Shown: positions 20,104-29,681 of the stretch, piece after piece | How positions within the stretch are numbered: the first letter of the stretch is position 1 | Layout of the letters: each line of letters opens with the position of its first letter | Notes under the pieces: model-generated | The model's database searches: none | What the model was told of the DNA's origin: nothing | What the model saw: only the letters and a program-made list of their open reading frames with translations | From: Pseudomonas viridiflava | GTDB taxonomy: Bacteria > Pseudomonadota > Gammaproteobacteria > Pseudomonadales > Pseudomonadaceae | NCBI RefSeq assembly: GCF_900573885.1 | Contig: NZ_UPSE01000154.1 | Span: 1 to 64,000, forward strand | Direction: 5' to 3' | DNA length: 64,000 nucleotides | Position numbers and translations under genes: made by a program

Positions 20104-21048
20104 TCAGGGTGCCAATTCGAGCTTTTCACGCACCGCTGCCAACGCCGGTTTGCCATCGCGCGTGGTCACGCCATGCAGCCATTTATCGAGTACTTCGGGG
20201 TGCGCGTAGAGCCAGTCTTTGGCGGACTGGCGCGGGTTGGCGGTCTGGTTGATGACCTGGTCCATCAGTTCGTTCTCCATGCTCAAGCTGAACTCCAGAT
20301 TGCTCAGCAAGGTGCCGACGTTCGTGCATTCCTTGCTGAAATTTTTGCGCGTCAGCGAATACACCGTGGCGCCGCCGTAGTCCGGACCGAAGAACTCGTC
20401 GCCACCGTCGAGGTATTTCATTTTCAGGTGATTGTTCATCGGGTGCGGCTCCCAGCCGAGGAACACGACCCACTGCTGCAAGTGTTCGGCGCGGGTCACG
20501 CTGGCGAGCATTTTCTGTTCGCTGCTTTCCACCAGCTCGAATTGCCCGGTGCCGAACGAGTTGTCCTTGATCATTTTCTGGATCAGCGCGTTGCCGTCGT
20601 TGCCAGGCTCGATGCCGTAGATTTTGCCGTCGAGTTTTTCGCGAAACTTGCCCAGGTCGGCGAAGCTTTTCAGGCCACCGTCATAAACGAACGCCGGGAC
20701 CGCCAAGGTGTATTTGGCGCCGTACAAATTGGCCCGCACGCTTTCGATACTGCCGGCGTCGAGGAAGGGTTTGACCTCGTGTTCCTGGGCCGGCATCCAG
20801 TTGCCGAGGAACACGTCGATCTGCTTGGTTTCCAGATTCTTGAACGTGTCCGGCACCGACAGGCGCTTGGCATTGGTGGTGTAGCCCAGCGAGCCGAGCA
20901 GGTAGCGGCTGACGGCCGTGGTGACGGTAATGTCGGTCCAGCCCACGTCGGCAAAGCGCACCAGTTTGCAGCTTTCCGGTTCAGCGGCAGTGGCCAATAC
21001 GGGCGTCGCCAGGCTGAGCGCCAGGCAAACAGAGGTCACGAGTTTCAT
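20104..21048 (-). CDS. Second ChoX-like quaternary-amine binding protein
   Basis: A 314-residue paralogue of the downstream ChoX. It has a signal peptide (MKLVTSVCLALSLATPVLATA) and the same landmarks: VGWTDITVTTAV, VFLGNWMPA, AKYTLAVP and FLGWEPHPMN. All the choline-box aromatics are kept, so it should still bind a quaternary amine; carnitine and betaine are alternatives to choline, since Pseudomonas uses interchangeable binding proteins with one transporter. ATG at 21046-21048 has AAGGAA upstream. The 285-base gap before choX holds no gene I can support. Confidence 0.88.
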   Translation of the reverse strand: MKLVTSVCLALSLATPVLATAAEPESCKLVRFADVGWTDITVTTAVSRYLLGSLGYTTNAKRLSVPDTFKNLETKQIDVFLGNWMPAQEHEVKPFLDAGSIESVRANLYGAKYTLAVPAFVYDGGLKSFADLGKFREKLDGKIYGIEPGNDGNALIQKMIKDNSFGTGQFELVESSEQKMLASVTRAEHLQQWVVFLGWEPHPMNNHLKMKYLDGGDEFFGPDYGGATVYSLTRKNFSKECTNVGTLLSNLEFSLSMENELMDQVINQTANPRQSAKDWLYAHPEVLDKWLHGVTTRDGKPALAAVREKLELAP

Positions 21049-21400
21049 AGGATGCTTTTCCTTAGCGGGACGGGTAATCACTCCAGACCTCCGTGTCTGC
21101 CGCGCGGGCGCAAACCTGGAAGTCGCCGATTGCCAAATGGCCGCCCATACACTCGCAGGAAGCATGCCGGGCGCGGCGACTATGCGCGTGGAGCGTGACG
21201 GCAGCCACGCTGCAGGTCGCGTTTGGAGCGGCCGAGGTCGCATTCAGGGCGCGCGTGTCGCTGGCTGTCTTCCGGCGGCGCAGCGGCGACGTTGCTGGAC
21301 ATGATCAAGTCGGTGCCAGACCCCGCCCAGCGCACTAAAAGGCTGATGATCCGCGCAAGTTGGGCGCGCTTGCCGCCCTGTACCGGTTGAGGAAATTCCC
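21049..21400. other. Intergenic region between choX-like gene and sdaB
   Basis: A 352-base divergent gap with no supportable gene. It must hold the promoters of the leftward binding-protein gene and rightward sdaB. GbdR is expected to act here from knowledge of the regulon, but I cannot point to a site with confidence. Confidence 0.5.
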
Positions 21401-22777
21401 ATGGCCATCAGCGTGTTCGACCTATTCAAAATAGGCATCGGCCCTTCCAGCTCCCACACCGTCGGGCCCATGCGCGCCGCCGCCTTGTTTGTGCAAGGCT
21501 TGCGCGAGCGCGGGCAGTTGCAGCATGTACGCCGCGTTGAAGTGCGCCTGTACGGCTCGCTGTCGGCCACCGGCGTCGGCCATGGCAGTGACAGCGCGGT
21601 GATCATGGGCCTGATGGGTGATTGGCCGGATGCCATCGACCCGGCCGACATCGCCCCGCGCATTGCGGCGCTTCACGAGAGCGGGTGTCTGCTGCTCGAT
21701 GGTCATTTCGAGGTGCCGTTCAACTGGCAGCGCGACATGCTGCTGCTCGACGAAAACCTGCCGTATCACCCCAATGCCATGACGCTGATCGTGCAGGGCG
21801 AGAACGGCGAGCTGCACCGCGACACTTATTACTCCGTGGGCGGCGGCTTTGTAGTGGACGCCGAGCAGGCGGCGAGTGGTGTACTCGATCAGGACCACAC
21901 CGCGCTGCCTTACGATTTTTCCAGCGCCGAAGAACTGCTGCAGTTGTGCAAAACCCACAACCTGCGAGTGTCGGAACTGATGATGGCCAACGAAAAGGCC
22001 TGGCGCAGTGAAGCCGAAATTCGCCAGGGCCTGATGCGCCTGTGGAAAGCCATGTGCGAGTGCGTGAACAACGGCCTCAAGCACGAAGGCATTCTGCCGG
22101 GCGGCCTTAACGTCAAACGCCGCGCCGCCAAGTTGCACCGCAGCTTGCAGGAATTGGGCAAGCCCAACGTCATCGGCTCGACCCTGAGCGGCATGGAGTG
22201 GGTGAACCTGTTCGCCCTGGCCGTAAACGAAGAAAACGCAGCGGGCGGGCGCATGGTGACCGCGCCTACCAATGGCGCGGCCGGCATCATTCCCGCCGTG
22301 CTGCATTACTTCGTGCGCTTTAGCCCGGCGGTGACCGAAGCGGACGTGTGCGATTACTTTTTGGCCGCCGCCGCCATCGGCATTTTGTGCAAGAAAAACG
22401 CTTCAATTTCTGGGGCCGAAGTCGGTTGCCAGGGCGAGGTGGGGTCTGCCTGCGCCATGGCCGCCGCAGGCTTGGCGGAAATTCTGGGCGCCACGCCGGG
22501 GCAACTGGAAAACGCCGCCGAAATCGGCCTGGAACATAACCTGGGCCTAACCTGCGACCCGGTGGGCGGGCTGGTGCAGGTGCCGTGCATCGAGCGCAAT
22601 GCCATCGCTGCCGTGAAAGCGATCAACGCCGCGCAAATGGCCTTGCGCGGTGATGGCGAACACTTCATTTCCCTCGACCGGGTGATCCGCACCATGCGCG
22701 ACACCGGTGCCGACATGCATGACAAATACAAAGAGACCTCGCGCGGTGGGTTGGCGGTCAGTGCGATTGAGTGTTAG
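21401..22777 (+). CDS. sdaB: L-serine ammonia-lyase (iron-sulfur, single chain)
   Basis: A 458-residue single-chain L-serine dehydratase that converts L-serine to pyruvate and ammonia. It opens with the family motif GIGPSSSHTVGP. Conserved cysteines toward the C-terminus, in contexts such as GCQGEVGSACAMAAAG and LTCDPVGGLVQVPC, are ligands of the 4Fe-4S cluster. It sits between choline import genes and gbdR, matching the P. aeruginosa order, where serine made from glycine at the end of betaine demethylation feeds central metabolism. Confidence 0.93.
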   Translation: MAISVFDLFKIGIGPSSSHTVGPMRAAALFVQGLRERGQLQHVRRVEVRLYGSLSATGVGHGSDSAVIMGLMGDWPDAIDPADIAPRIAALHESGCLLLDGHFEVPFNWQRDMLLLDENLPYHPNAMTLIVQGENGELHRDTYYSVGGGFVVDAEQAASGVLDQDHTALPYDFSSAEELLQLCKTHNLRVSELMMANEKAWRSEAEIRQGLMRLWKAMCECVNNGLKHEGILPGGLNVKRRAAKLHRSLQELGKPNVIGSTLSGMEWVNLFALAVNEENAAGGRMVTAPTNGAAGIIPAVLHYFVRFSPAVTEADVCDYFLAAAAIGILCKKNASISGAEVGCQGEVGSACAMAAAGLAEILGATPGQLENAAEIGLEHNLGLTCDPVGGLVQVPCIERNAIAAVKAINAAQMALRGDGEHFISLDRVIRTMRDTGADMHDKYKETSRGGLAVSAIEC

Positions 22778-23250
22778 CGGCACCGGCGCAAATTAGTTTC
22801 ATCGCCGGTAGGTACTTGTAGGAGCCAGCTTGCTGGCGAAGCTCTTCTTTTCCAGGGTTCGCCAGCAAGCTGGCTCCTACAAAAAACACAGCAAACCCTT
22901 CTGCACACTTTTTGATCGCCGCGCTTGCCCTCGCCATGTTTTGGCGCGGTGTAACGGCCAGCCATGTGCCACCAGTGACAGTTTCCGAGAGCGTCTCGGG
23001 ACTGTTCGCTCAAGTGCTACGAAACTGCTCAGTCACGCCGGCCCAGACCGCCTGGTACGCCTGTTCCCGTAAGGAGGGTCGCCGCTGGCTAGAGCGTCAG
23101 CGACGTCGTTTTCGGTTTTTTTTGAATGCCCGTTCAATTTAGGCATGGGCTTTGCGTTATGCCCGGTGTAGCCCAAAGGTGTGAGCGCACCAGGGCCATA
23201 AAAATAAAGAGCTTCAATCGAAGCCTACCTGCGTTGCGTGAGGAGATACC
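22778..23250. other. gbdR upstream region
   Basis: A 473-base gap. It contains the REP pair at 22817-22881, then sequence without a convincing gene, then the gbdR leader. A small inverted repeat, TTGAA-6-TTCAA, at 23122-23137 resembles half of a BetI-type operator. GAGGAG at 23240-23245 is the gbdR ribosome-binding site. Confidence 0.5.
22817..22881. repeat. REP/REPIN element downstream of sdaB
   Basis: TGTAGGAGCCAGCTTGCTGG and onward (22817-22840) is followed by its perfect reverse complement (22858-22881) with a 17-base loop. This is the classic fluorescens-group REP core in inverted pair form. Its place right after sdaB suggests it also ends or protects that transcript. Confidence 0.9.
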
Positions 23251-24357
23251 GTGATGTCGCCGTTCAACCAAGGGGCACAACCCCAGAACCGTGCTCCACA
23301 ATCCATCGGCTTTCTGCTGCTGGATAATTTCACTCTGATCTCCCTGGCCTCGGCCGTGGAGCCCCTGCGGATGGCCAACCAGCTGTCGGGCCGCGAGCTG
23401 TATCGCTGGACCACCATGACCCTGGACGGCAATCAGGTGTGGGCCAGTGACGGGCTGCAGATCACTCCGGACTGCGCCGCCAGCAAGGCGCCGGCGCTGG
23501 ATATGGTGATTGTCTGCGGTGGTATCGGCATTCAGCGCAGTGTTACCCGCGAACACGTGTTGTGGCTGCAAACCCAGGCGCGACAGTCGCGCAAGCTCGG
23601 GGCCGTGTGCACCGGCAGTTGGGCGCTGGCGTGTGCCGGCTTGCTCGATGGCTTCGATTGCAGCGTGCACTGGGAATGCCTGGCCTCGATGCAGGAAGCT
23701 TTCCCGCGTGTGGTCATGAGCACACGCTTGTTCACCCTGGACCGCAACCGCTTTACCAGCTCGGGCGGCACCGCGCCGCTGGACATGATGCTGCACGTGA
23801 TTTCCCGCGAGCATGGCCGTGAGCTGTCGGCGGCGATTTCGGAAATGTTTGTGTACGAGCGCATCCGCAACGAGCAAGACCACCAGCGCGTGCCGCTCAA
23901 GCACATGCTCGGCACCAACCAGCCGAAGCTGCAGGAAATCGTGGTGTTGATGGAGGCGAATCTGGAAGAGCCCATCGACCTCGACGAGCTGGCGGTCTAC
24001 GTCAACGTCTCCCGTCGTCAGCTCGAGCGCCTGTTTCAGAAGTACCTGCATTGCTCGCCATCGCGCTACTACCTGAAGCTGCGCCTGGTGCGGGCGCGAC
24101 AACTGCTCAAGCAGACGCCGATGTCGATTATCGAAGTGGCTTCCGTGTGCGGGTTTGTGTCTACGCCGCACTTCTCCAAGTGCTACCGCGAGTACTTCGG
24201 TATTCCGCCGCGTGACGAACGCATGGGCTCCAATACCGCCCAGCAAGTGGCGCTGATGCCGATTCCACAAGCGTTGGTGTTGGCGTCGACGCCGGGTGCG
24301 ATGTCGGCGTTGAGTCAGGCACGCAGCGAATCGACTTTCGCCAGCGTGCGCCTGTAG
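23251..24357 (+). CDS. gbdR: AraC-family activator of choline/betaine catabolism, GbdR
   Basis: A 368-residue transcription factor. The N-terminal half is a DJ-1/PfpI-like glutamine-amidotransferase fold (IGFLLLDNFTLISLASAVEPLRM; GAVCTGSWALACAGLLDG). The C-terminal half is an AraC DNA-binding domain with two helix-turn-helices and the signature VASVCGFVSTPHFSKCYREYFGIPP. This layout and the neighbours (sdaB, choXWV, bet genes) fit GbdR, which responds to glycine betaine and dimethylglycine. Translation starts at GTG 23251 or ATG 23254, both served by GAGGAG. Confidence 0.93.
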   Translation: MMSPFNQGAQPQNRAPQSIGFLLLDNFTLISLASAVEPLRMANQLSGRELYRWTTMTLDGNQVWASDGLQITPDCAASKAPALDMVIVCGGIGIQRSVTREHVLWLQTQARQSRKLGAVCTGSWALACAGLLDGFDCSVHWECLASMQEAFPRVVMSTRLFTLDRNRFTSSGGTAPLDMMLHVISREHGRELSAAISEMFVYERIRNEQDHQRVPLKHMLGTNQPKLQEIVVLMEANLEEPIDLDELAVYVNVSRRQLERLFQKYLHCSPSRYYLKLRLVRARQLLKQTPMSIIEVASVCGFVSTPHFSKCYREYFGIPPRDERMGSNTAQQVALMPIPQALVLASTPGAMSALSQARSESTFASVRL

Positions 24358-24400
24358 GGTTTTAGCGCAAGGGGCTGGCCGCGTGCTGCGGCCAGGTCGC

Positions 24401-25699
24401 TTACAGCACTTCTTTCAAACGATGCCAGAGCATGCCCATGGCCAGCAGCGGCGAGCGCAAGTATTTGCCGCCCGGAAAGGTGACGTGGGGCACGCTGGCG
24501 AACAGGTCGAAACCACGACTTTCCTGACCGGCAATCGCCTCGGCGAGCAGGCGACCGGCCAGGTGCGTGGCGTTCACGCCGTGGCCTGAATACGCCTGGG
24601 CGTAGAACACGTTGCGCTGGTCTTTCAGGCGGCCGATCTGTGGAAGACGGTTCGCGCCAATGCCGATCATGCCGCCCCATTGGAAATCGATTTTTACCTT
24701 GTCCAGGTGCGGGAACACCTCGAGCATTTTTGGCCGCATGTAGGCGGCGATGTCTTTCGGGTCGCGTCCGGAGTAGTGACACGCGCCGCCGAACAGCAGG
24801 CGACGGTCGGCGGATAAACGATAGTAATCCAGCGCCACTCGCTGGTCGCAGAGCGCCATGTTTTGCGGGATAAGCGTGCGCGCCTGCGCCGGGCTCAACG
24901 GCTCGGTGGCGATGATGTAGCTCCCCGCCGGCAGCACTTTGCCGCCCAGGTTGTTATTCAGACCATTGAGGTAGGCGTTGCATGCCAGCACCAGGTTGTT
25001 CGCCCGCACCTTGCCGCCGGCCGTATGCACCACCACTTCGGTGCCGTAGTCGATGCGCGTAACCGCCGAGTGCTCGTACAGCTGCACGCCAAGCGACTGC
25101 GCCGCCGCCGCTTCGCCAAGCGCGAGGTTGAGCGGGTGTAAATGACCGGAGCCCATGTCGATCAAACCGCCCACGTAGCGGCTGGAACCGACCACCTGAT
25201 GCATGTCGTCGGCCTGCAGAAAACGCAGTTCGTGGCGATAACCCAGGCCGCGCAGTTCGGCAAGGTCGTCGGCGAAGCCTTCGAGGTCGTGGGGTTTGTT
25301 GGCCAGGTCGCAGTAACCCCAGGTGAGGTCGCACTGAATATTGAAGTGCTCGATGCGGCGGCGAACGATTTCCACCGCTTCCAGCCCCAGCAGCTTCAAC
25401 TCGCGTACACCGTCTGCGCCGACCACGCCGGCAAAGCGTTCCACGTCATGCCCCACGCCGCGAATTAACTGGCCGCCGTTGCGCCCGCTGGCGCCCCAGC
25501 CCACCTGATTGGCTTCCAGCAGCACAACACTGAGGCCACGTTCAGCCAGTTCGATGGCCGTGTTCAGCCCGGAAAAACCACCGCCGACGATGCACACATC
25601 CGCCCGCAACTCACCGGCCAGCGGCGCGAAGCCGAGTTGGCGGTTGGCGGTAGCGGCGTAATAAGAGGGCGCGTGCGTCTGCTGAACGCTGGGGTGCAT
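24401..25699 (-). CDS. pauB: Gamma-glutamylputrescine oxidase-type FAD oxidoreductase (PauB-like)
   Basis: A 432-residue DAO-family flavoprotein. It has the FAD motif ADVCIVGGGFSGLNTA, the family motif GWGASGRNGGQ, and a C-terminal AYSGHGVNATHLAGR block. It resembles PuuB/PauB enzymes, which oxidise gamma-glutamyl polyamines to the aldehyde. Position supports this: in P. aeruginosa PA5309 (PauB4) sits at the same place beside lrp-dadA-dadX-pauR. Paralogues are common, so the exact polyamine substrate is uncertain. The start is ATG at 25697-25699. Confidence 0.82.
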   Translation of the reverse strand: MHPSVQQTHAPSYYAATANRQLGFAPLAGELRADVCIVGGGFSGLNTAIELAERGLSVVLLEANQVGWGASGRNGGQLIRGVGHDVERFAGVVGADGVRELKLLGLEAVEIVRRRIEHFNIQCDLTWGYCDLANKPHDLEGFADDLAELRGLGYRHELRFLQADDMHQVVGSSRYVGGLIDMGSGHLHPLNLALGEAAAAQSLGVQLYEHSAVTRIDYGTEVVVHTAGGKVRANNLVLACNAYLNGLNNNLGGKVLPAGSYIIATEPLSPAQARTLIPQNMALCDQRVALDYYRLSADRRLLFGGACHYSGRDPKDIAAYMRPKMLEVFPHLDKVKIDFQWGGMIGIGANRLPQIGRLKDQRNVFYAQAYSGHGVNATHLAGRLLAEAIAGQESRGFDLFASVPHVTFPGGKYLRSPLLAMGMLWHRLKEVL

Positions 25700-25830
25700 G
25701 TGTGAAATCCTGATTATTATGTTTGGTAAATTTTACGCAGGATAAGCGGGCCACTCAGGCAGCGCCAAGGGGTCGCGGGAAAAAAGCCTTGGCGATTGCT
25801 ACCATGCCGGCTCATTCAAGGATCCGCGCC

Positions 25831-26184
25831 ATGAGCTGCAACAGCCGCAAGATCGACCACCTGCGCCAACGCATCCCCAGCTTTGCCTGCGTGCCGGGTT
25901 GTCACGATTGCTGCGGGCCGGTGACGGCGTCGTCGGAAGAAATGTCGCGCTTGCCGGTGAAGTCGGATGCCGAGCACGAGGCCGCGCTGGCTGAATTCAA
26001 CTGCGTACACCTCGGGCCGCAAGGGTGCGAAGTGTATGAAGAGCGGCCGCTGATTTGCCGGCTGTTTGGCACTACACCGCGAATGCCATGCCCGAACGGC
26101 CGCCGCCCTGAAGCGTGGATTGATGAGCGGGTGGAGAAGGGCGTGCATCAGTTGATCGCCAGCACCCGTCAGGTGCTGGTTTAA
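25831..26184 (+). CDS. YkgJ-family cysteine-cluster protein
   Basis: A 117-residue protein with the YkgJ/UPF0153 pattern of cysteines: VPGCHDCCGPV near residue 20, CVHLGPQGCEVYEERPLICRLFG in the middle, and a late MPCPNG. The Cys cluster likely binds an iron-sulfur cluster or zinc; function is unknown for the family. I chose ATG at 25831 because AAGGAT lies 7 bases upstream; two earlier in-frame starts lack a site. It converges on lrp with three bases between stops. Confidence 0.8.
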   Translation: MSCNSRKIDHLRQRIPSFACVPGCHDCCGPVTASSEEMSRLPVKSDAEHEAALAEFNCVHLGPQGCEVYEERPLICRLFGTTPRMPCPNGRRPEAWIDERVEKGVHQLIASTRQVLV

Positions 26185-26187
26185 GGC

Positions 26188-26676
26188 TCAGTCCGGCACG
26201 GGCAGGGTGAGGCTTTCTTTCACTTCTTCCATGACGATATAACTCTTCGATTCGCGCACATGGGGCAGCTTGAGCAGGATGTCCCCGAGCAGCTTGCGGT
26301 ACGAGGCCATCTCGGAAATGCGCGCTTTCACCAGATAGTCGAAGTGCCCCGACACCAGGTGGCATTCCAGCACGTGCGGCAGCTTCAGCACGGCCCGTCG
26401 GAACTCCTCGAAAGTATCGCCAGATTTGTAGTCCAGACTAATCTCAACGAATACCAGCAAGCTGGCCTTGAGGTGCTGCGGATTCAGGCGGGCGTTGTAG
26501 CCCATGATGATGCCTTCACGCTCCAGGCGCCGGACCCGCTCTGTGCACGGCGTGGTCGAAAGCCCCACGCGCTCGCCCAGCTCGGTGAAGGAAAGGCGGC
26601 CGTCTTCCTGCAGGATTCGTAAAATATTACGGTCGATTTTGTCCAGTTCACGACGGCTTTGGTGCTGGGTCCGCAT
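26188..26676 (-). CDS. lrp: Lrp/AsnC-family regulator of the dad operon
   Basis: A 162-residue Lrp-family regulator: N-terminal winged helix-turn-helix (DKIDRNILRILQEDGRLSF; LSTTPCTERVRRLEREG) and C-terminal RAM ligand-binding domain. It is divergent from dadA, and the equivalent Pseudomonas protein (Lrp, also called DadR) activates dadAX in response to alanine. The start is ATG at 26674-26676. Confidence 0.92.
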   Translation of the reverse strand: MRTQHQSRRELDKIDRNILRILQEDGRLSFTELGERVGLSTTPCTERVRRLEREGIIMGYNARLNPQHLKASLLVFVEISLDYKSGDTFEEFRRAVLKLPHVLECHLVSGHFDYLVKARISEMASYRKLLGDILLKLPHVRESKSYIVMEEVKESLTLPVPD

Positions 26677-26832
26677 GGGGAATCCGCCTCTGCATTAACG
26701 GGTTTTGCCAAGAATTCTCATCGAATATAGCCAGCAATACAGTGAAATGCACTGGCAGCGGCTCAATATACTGCGCCCAATTTCGATCAAGATATCAAAC
26801 GTCAGCGAGAAATCGCGGCAAGGGAGCAAACC
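26677..26832. promoter_or_regulatory. lrp-dadA divergent control region
   Basis: A 156-base, AT-rich gap between divergent genes. A candidate -10 for dadA, TATACT, is at 26767-26772; no good -35 is seen, which fits activator dependence. Lrp presumably binds here, but I cannot define single sites. AAGGGAG at 26819-26825 is the dadA ribosome-binding site. Confidence 0.45.
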
Positions 26833-28131
26833 ATGCGAGTTCTGGTGTTGGGCAGCGGTGTGATTGGTACGACCAGCGCCTACTATCTGGCCCGGGCCGG
26901 CTTCGAAGTGGTTGTGCTTGATCGCCAGGCTGCGCCGGCCATGGAAACCAGCTTCGCCAACGCCGGCCAGGTTTCGCCAGGCTATGCCTCGCCCTGGGCC
27001 GCACCGGGCGTTCCCTTGAAAGCCATCAAGTGGCTGCTGCAACGCCACGCCCCGCTGGCCATTAAAGCCACCGCCGATGTCGACCAATACCTGTGGATGC
27101 TGCAGATGCTGCGCAACTGCACTGCTAGCCGTTATGCGGTGAACAAAGAGCGCATGGTCCGGTTGTCTGAATACAGCCGCGACTGCCTCGACGAGCTGCG
27201 CGCCGAAACCGGCATCGCCTACGAAGGCCGTAGCCTGGGCACCACGCAGTTGTTCCGCACCCAGGCGCAACTCGACAACGCCGCCAAAGACATCGCCGTG
27301 CTGGAGCAATCCGGCGTGCCATACGAGCTGCTGGACCGCGACGGCATCGCCCGCGTTGAACCAGCGTTGGCTGGCGTGACCAACATTCTCGCGGGCGCCC
27401 TGCGTCTACCCAACGACCAGACCGGCGACTGCCAGATGTTCACCACCCGCCTCGCAGAAATGTGCGTAGAGCTGGGCGTCGAATTCCGCTTTGGCCAGAA
27501 CATCGAAGGCCTCGACCACGCCGGCGATCGCATCAATGGCGTGTGGGTCAACGGCAAGCTGGAAACCGCCGACCGCTACGTGCTGGCGCTGGGCAGCTAC
27601 TCACCGCAATTGCTCAAGCCGTTGGGCATCAAGGCCCCGGTTTACCCGCTCAAGGGTTACTCGCTGACCGTGCCGATCACCAATGGCGACATGGCGCCGA
27701 CCTCGACCATCCTCGATGAAACCTACAAGGTCGCCATCACCCGTTTCGACAACCGCATCCGCGTCGGCGGCATGGCGGAAATCGCCGGCTTCGACCTGAG
27801 CCTGAACCCGCGTCGCCGCGAAACCCTGGAAATGATCGTCAACGATCTGTACCCACAAGGCGGCAACCTGGCCCAGGCCGAGTTCTGGACCGGCCTGCGT
27901 CCAACCACACCGGACGGCACGCCGATTGTCGGCGGCACGTCGTATAAAAACCTGTTCCTCAATACCGGCCACGGCACCCTCGGTTGGACCATGGCCTGTG
28001 GCTCTGGCCGACTGCTGGCTGACTTGATGGCGAAGAAACGCCCGCAAATCAGCGCCGAAGGTCTGGATATCTCCCGTTACGGCCATTCCAAAGAGAGCCA
28101 CAAACATGCCCATCCAGCGCCAGCGCACTGA
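26833..28131 (+). CDS. dadA: D-amino acid dehydrogenase DadA
   Basis: A 432-residue DAO-family FAD enzyme that oxidises D-alanine and other D-amino acids to keto acids, passing electrons to the respiratory chain. It starts [20 protein letters not shown] (FAD site) and has the DadA block [18 protein letters not shown]. The C-terminal [21 protein letters not shown] closes the FAD pocket. Its 3' end overlaps the RidA gene by 26 bases, showing an operon with ridA and dadX. Confidence 0.96.
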   Translation: MRVLVLGSGVIGTTSAYYLARAGFEVVVLDRQAAPAMETSFANAGQVSPGYASPWAAPGVPLKAIKWLLQRHAPLAIKATADVDQYLWMLQMLRNCTASRYAVNKERMVRLSEYSRDCLDELRAETGIAYEGRSLGTTQLFRTQAQLDNAAKDIAVLEQSGVPYELLDRDGIARVEPALAGVTNILAGALRLPNDQTGDCQMFTTRLAEMCVELGVEFRFGQNIEGLDHAGDRINGVWVNGKLETADRYVLALGSYSPQLLKPLGIKAPVYPLKGYSLTVPITNGDMAPTSTILDETYKVAITRFDNRIRVGGMAEIAGFDLSLNPRRRETLEMIVNDLYPQGGNLAQAEFWTGLRPTTPDGTPIVGGTSYKNLFLNTGHGTLGWTMACGSGRLLADLMAKKRPQISAEGLDISRYGHSKESHKHAHPAPAH

Positions 28132-28459
28132 AACCCGCTATAGCGAAATTGTCATTCACAACGGCACGGTGTATCTGGCCGGCCAGTTGGCGGACAGCTA
28201 CGAAGGCGATGCCGCGCAGCAAACGCGCGAAACCCTGAACAACATCGACCGCCTGCTCGCCGAGGCCGGTACCGACAAGAGCAACATTCTGTCGGTGACC
28301 ATTTACCTCAAAGACATGGCCAGCGGTTATGCCGGCCTCAATGCCGTGTGGGACGCCTGGGTTACGCCCGGCACAGCGCCAGCCCGCGCTTGCGTTGAAG
28401 CCAGGCTGTACAACGACGAAGCCCTGGTCGAAATGACTGTTATCGCGGCGCTGCCGTAA
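28106..28459 (+). CDS. RidA-family enamine/imine deaminase
   Basis: A 117-residue RidA/YjgF-family protein. The conserved Arg sits in [19 protein letters not shown] near residue 94, as in active RidA deaminases. RidA hydrolyses reactive imine and enamine intermediates; placed between dadA and dadX it probably clears iminopyruvate-type products of D-amino acid oxidation. Its start lies inside dadA, so translation is likely coupled. Confidence 0.9.
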   Translation: MPIQRQRTETRYSEIVIHNGTVYLAGQLADSYEGDAAQQTRETLNNIDRLLAEAGTDKSNILSVTIYLKDMASGYAGLNAVWDAWVTPGTAPARACVEARLYNDEALVEMTVIAALP

Positions 28460-28492
28460 CCCTGTCCCTGATACCTGGAACGACTCGCTGCC

Positions 28493-29581
28493 ATGCGTCC
28501 CGCCCGTGCCCTGATCGACCTCGCCGCCCTGCGCCACAACTACCGTCTGGCTCGTGAACTCACCGGCGCCCGCGCGCTGGCCGTGATCAAGGCCGACGCC
28601 TACGGCCACGGTGCCGTGCAGTGCGCGAAGGCGTTGCAAAGCGAGGCCGATGGTTTTGCCGTGGCGGCAATTGAAGAGGCGCTAAGCCTGCGCGCCGCAG
28701 GGATCAGCGCACCGATTTTATTGCTCGAAGGGTTCTTCGAGGCCGATGAGTTGGCGTTGATCGTCGAACACGACCTCTGGTGTGTGATCCATGCGCCGTG
28801 GCAGCTGGAAGCGCTCGAACGTACGACATTGCGCAAACCGTTGCAGATCTGGCTGAAACTCGACTCGGGCATGCACCGCGTCGGCTTCTTTCCTGAGCAA
28901 TATCAGGACGCCTACCGCCGCCTTCACGCCAGCGGTAAAGCGGAAAAAATCGTGCTGATGACGCATTTTTCTCGCGCCGATGAGCTGGAAAATCCGCGCA
29001 GCGAAGAGCAAATGGCGGCGTTTGCCGGGGCTCGCGAAGGTTTGCAGGCAGAAGTCAGCCTGTTCAACTCGCCCGCCATTCTCGGTTGGTCGACGCGCTT
29101 TGCCGCTCTGCAAAAGACCGACTGGGTGCGTTCTGGCCTGATGTTGTATGGCGCCAGCCCGTTCGAAACTCCGCACGAACAGGCGCAGCGCTTGCAGCCA
29201 GTGATGACGCTGGAGTCGAAAATCATCAGCGTGCGCGAACTGCCGGCCGGCGAGCCGATTGGCTATGGCGCCCGCTATGTCACCGAGCAACCGACACGCG
29301 TTGGCGTGGTGGCCATGGGATACGCTGATGGCTATCCGCGCCATGCCCCAAGCGGCACGCCGGTGGCCATCGACGGCCAGCCGAGCCGGCTGATCGGTCG
29401 GGTTTCGATGGATATGCTGACCGTGGACCTTACCGATTTGCCTCAAGCGGGCGTAGGAAGTCGCGTGGAATTATGGGGAAAACAGGTGCTTGCCAGCGAT
29501 GTTGCCGCTGCGTCTGGGACCATTCCCTATCAACTTTTCTGTAATGTCCGACGGGCGCCACTCGTCTATTCCGGGGCTTAG
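28493..29581 (+). CDS. dadX: Catabolic alanine racemase DadX
   Basis: A 362-residue PLP enzyme. The PLP-binding lysine is in [14 protein letters not shown] near residue 34, and the catalytic tyrosine is in [11 protein letters not shown]. It converts L-alanine to D-alanine for DadA to oxidise. It is third in dadA-ridA-dadX, 33 bases after ridA. Confidence 0.95.
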   Translation: MRPARALIDLAALRHNYRLARELTGARALAVIKADAYGHGAVQCAKALQSEADGFAVAAIEEALSLRAAGISAPILLLEGFFEADELALIVEHDLWCVIHAPWQLEALERTTLRKPLQIWLKLDSGMHRVGFFPEQYQDAYRRLHASGKAEKIVLMTHFSRADELENPRSEEQMAAFAGAREGLQAEVSLFNSPAILGWSTRFAALQKTDWVRSGLMLYGASPFETPHEQAQRLQPVMTLESKIISVRELPAGEPIGYGARYVTEQPTRVGVVAMGYADGYPRHAPSGTPVAIDGQPSRLIGRVSMDMLTVDLTDLPQAGVGSRVELWGKQVLASDVAAASGTIPYQLFCNVRRAPLVYSGA

Positions 29582-29681
29582 CGCCAAGCCTGAACAGGAT
29601 TGCCGGCCAAGTGTTGTAAATACTGAACGCTGTTGCGATGATGCGCCCTCAAATCGGAATTTTCCCAAGGGGGCTCTATCA

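Noticed and set aside
22912..23142. 76-codon frame upstream of gbdR
   Set aside because: It has a TTG start without ribosome site, no family resemblance, and overlaps the gbdR leader region.
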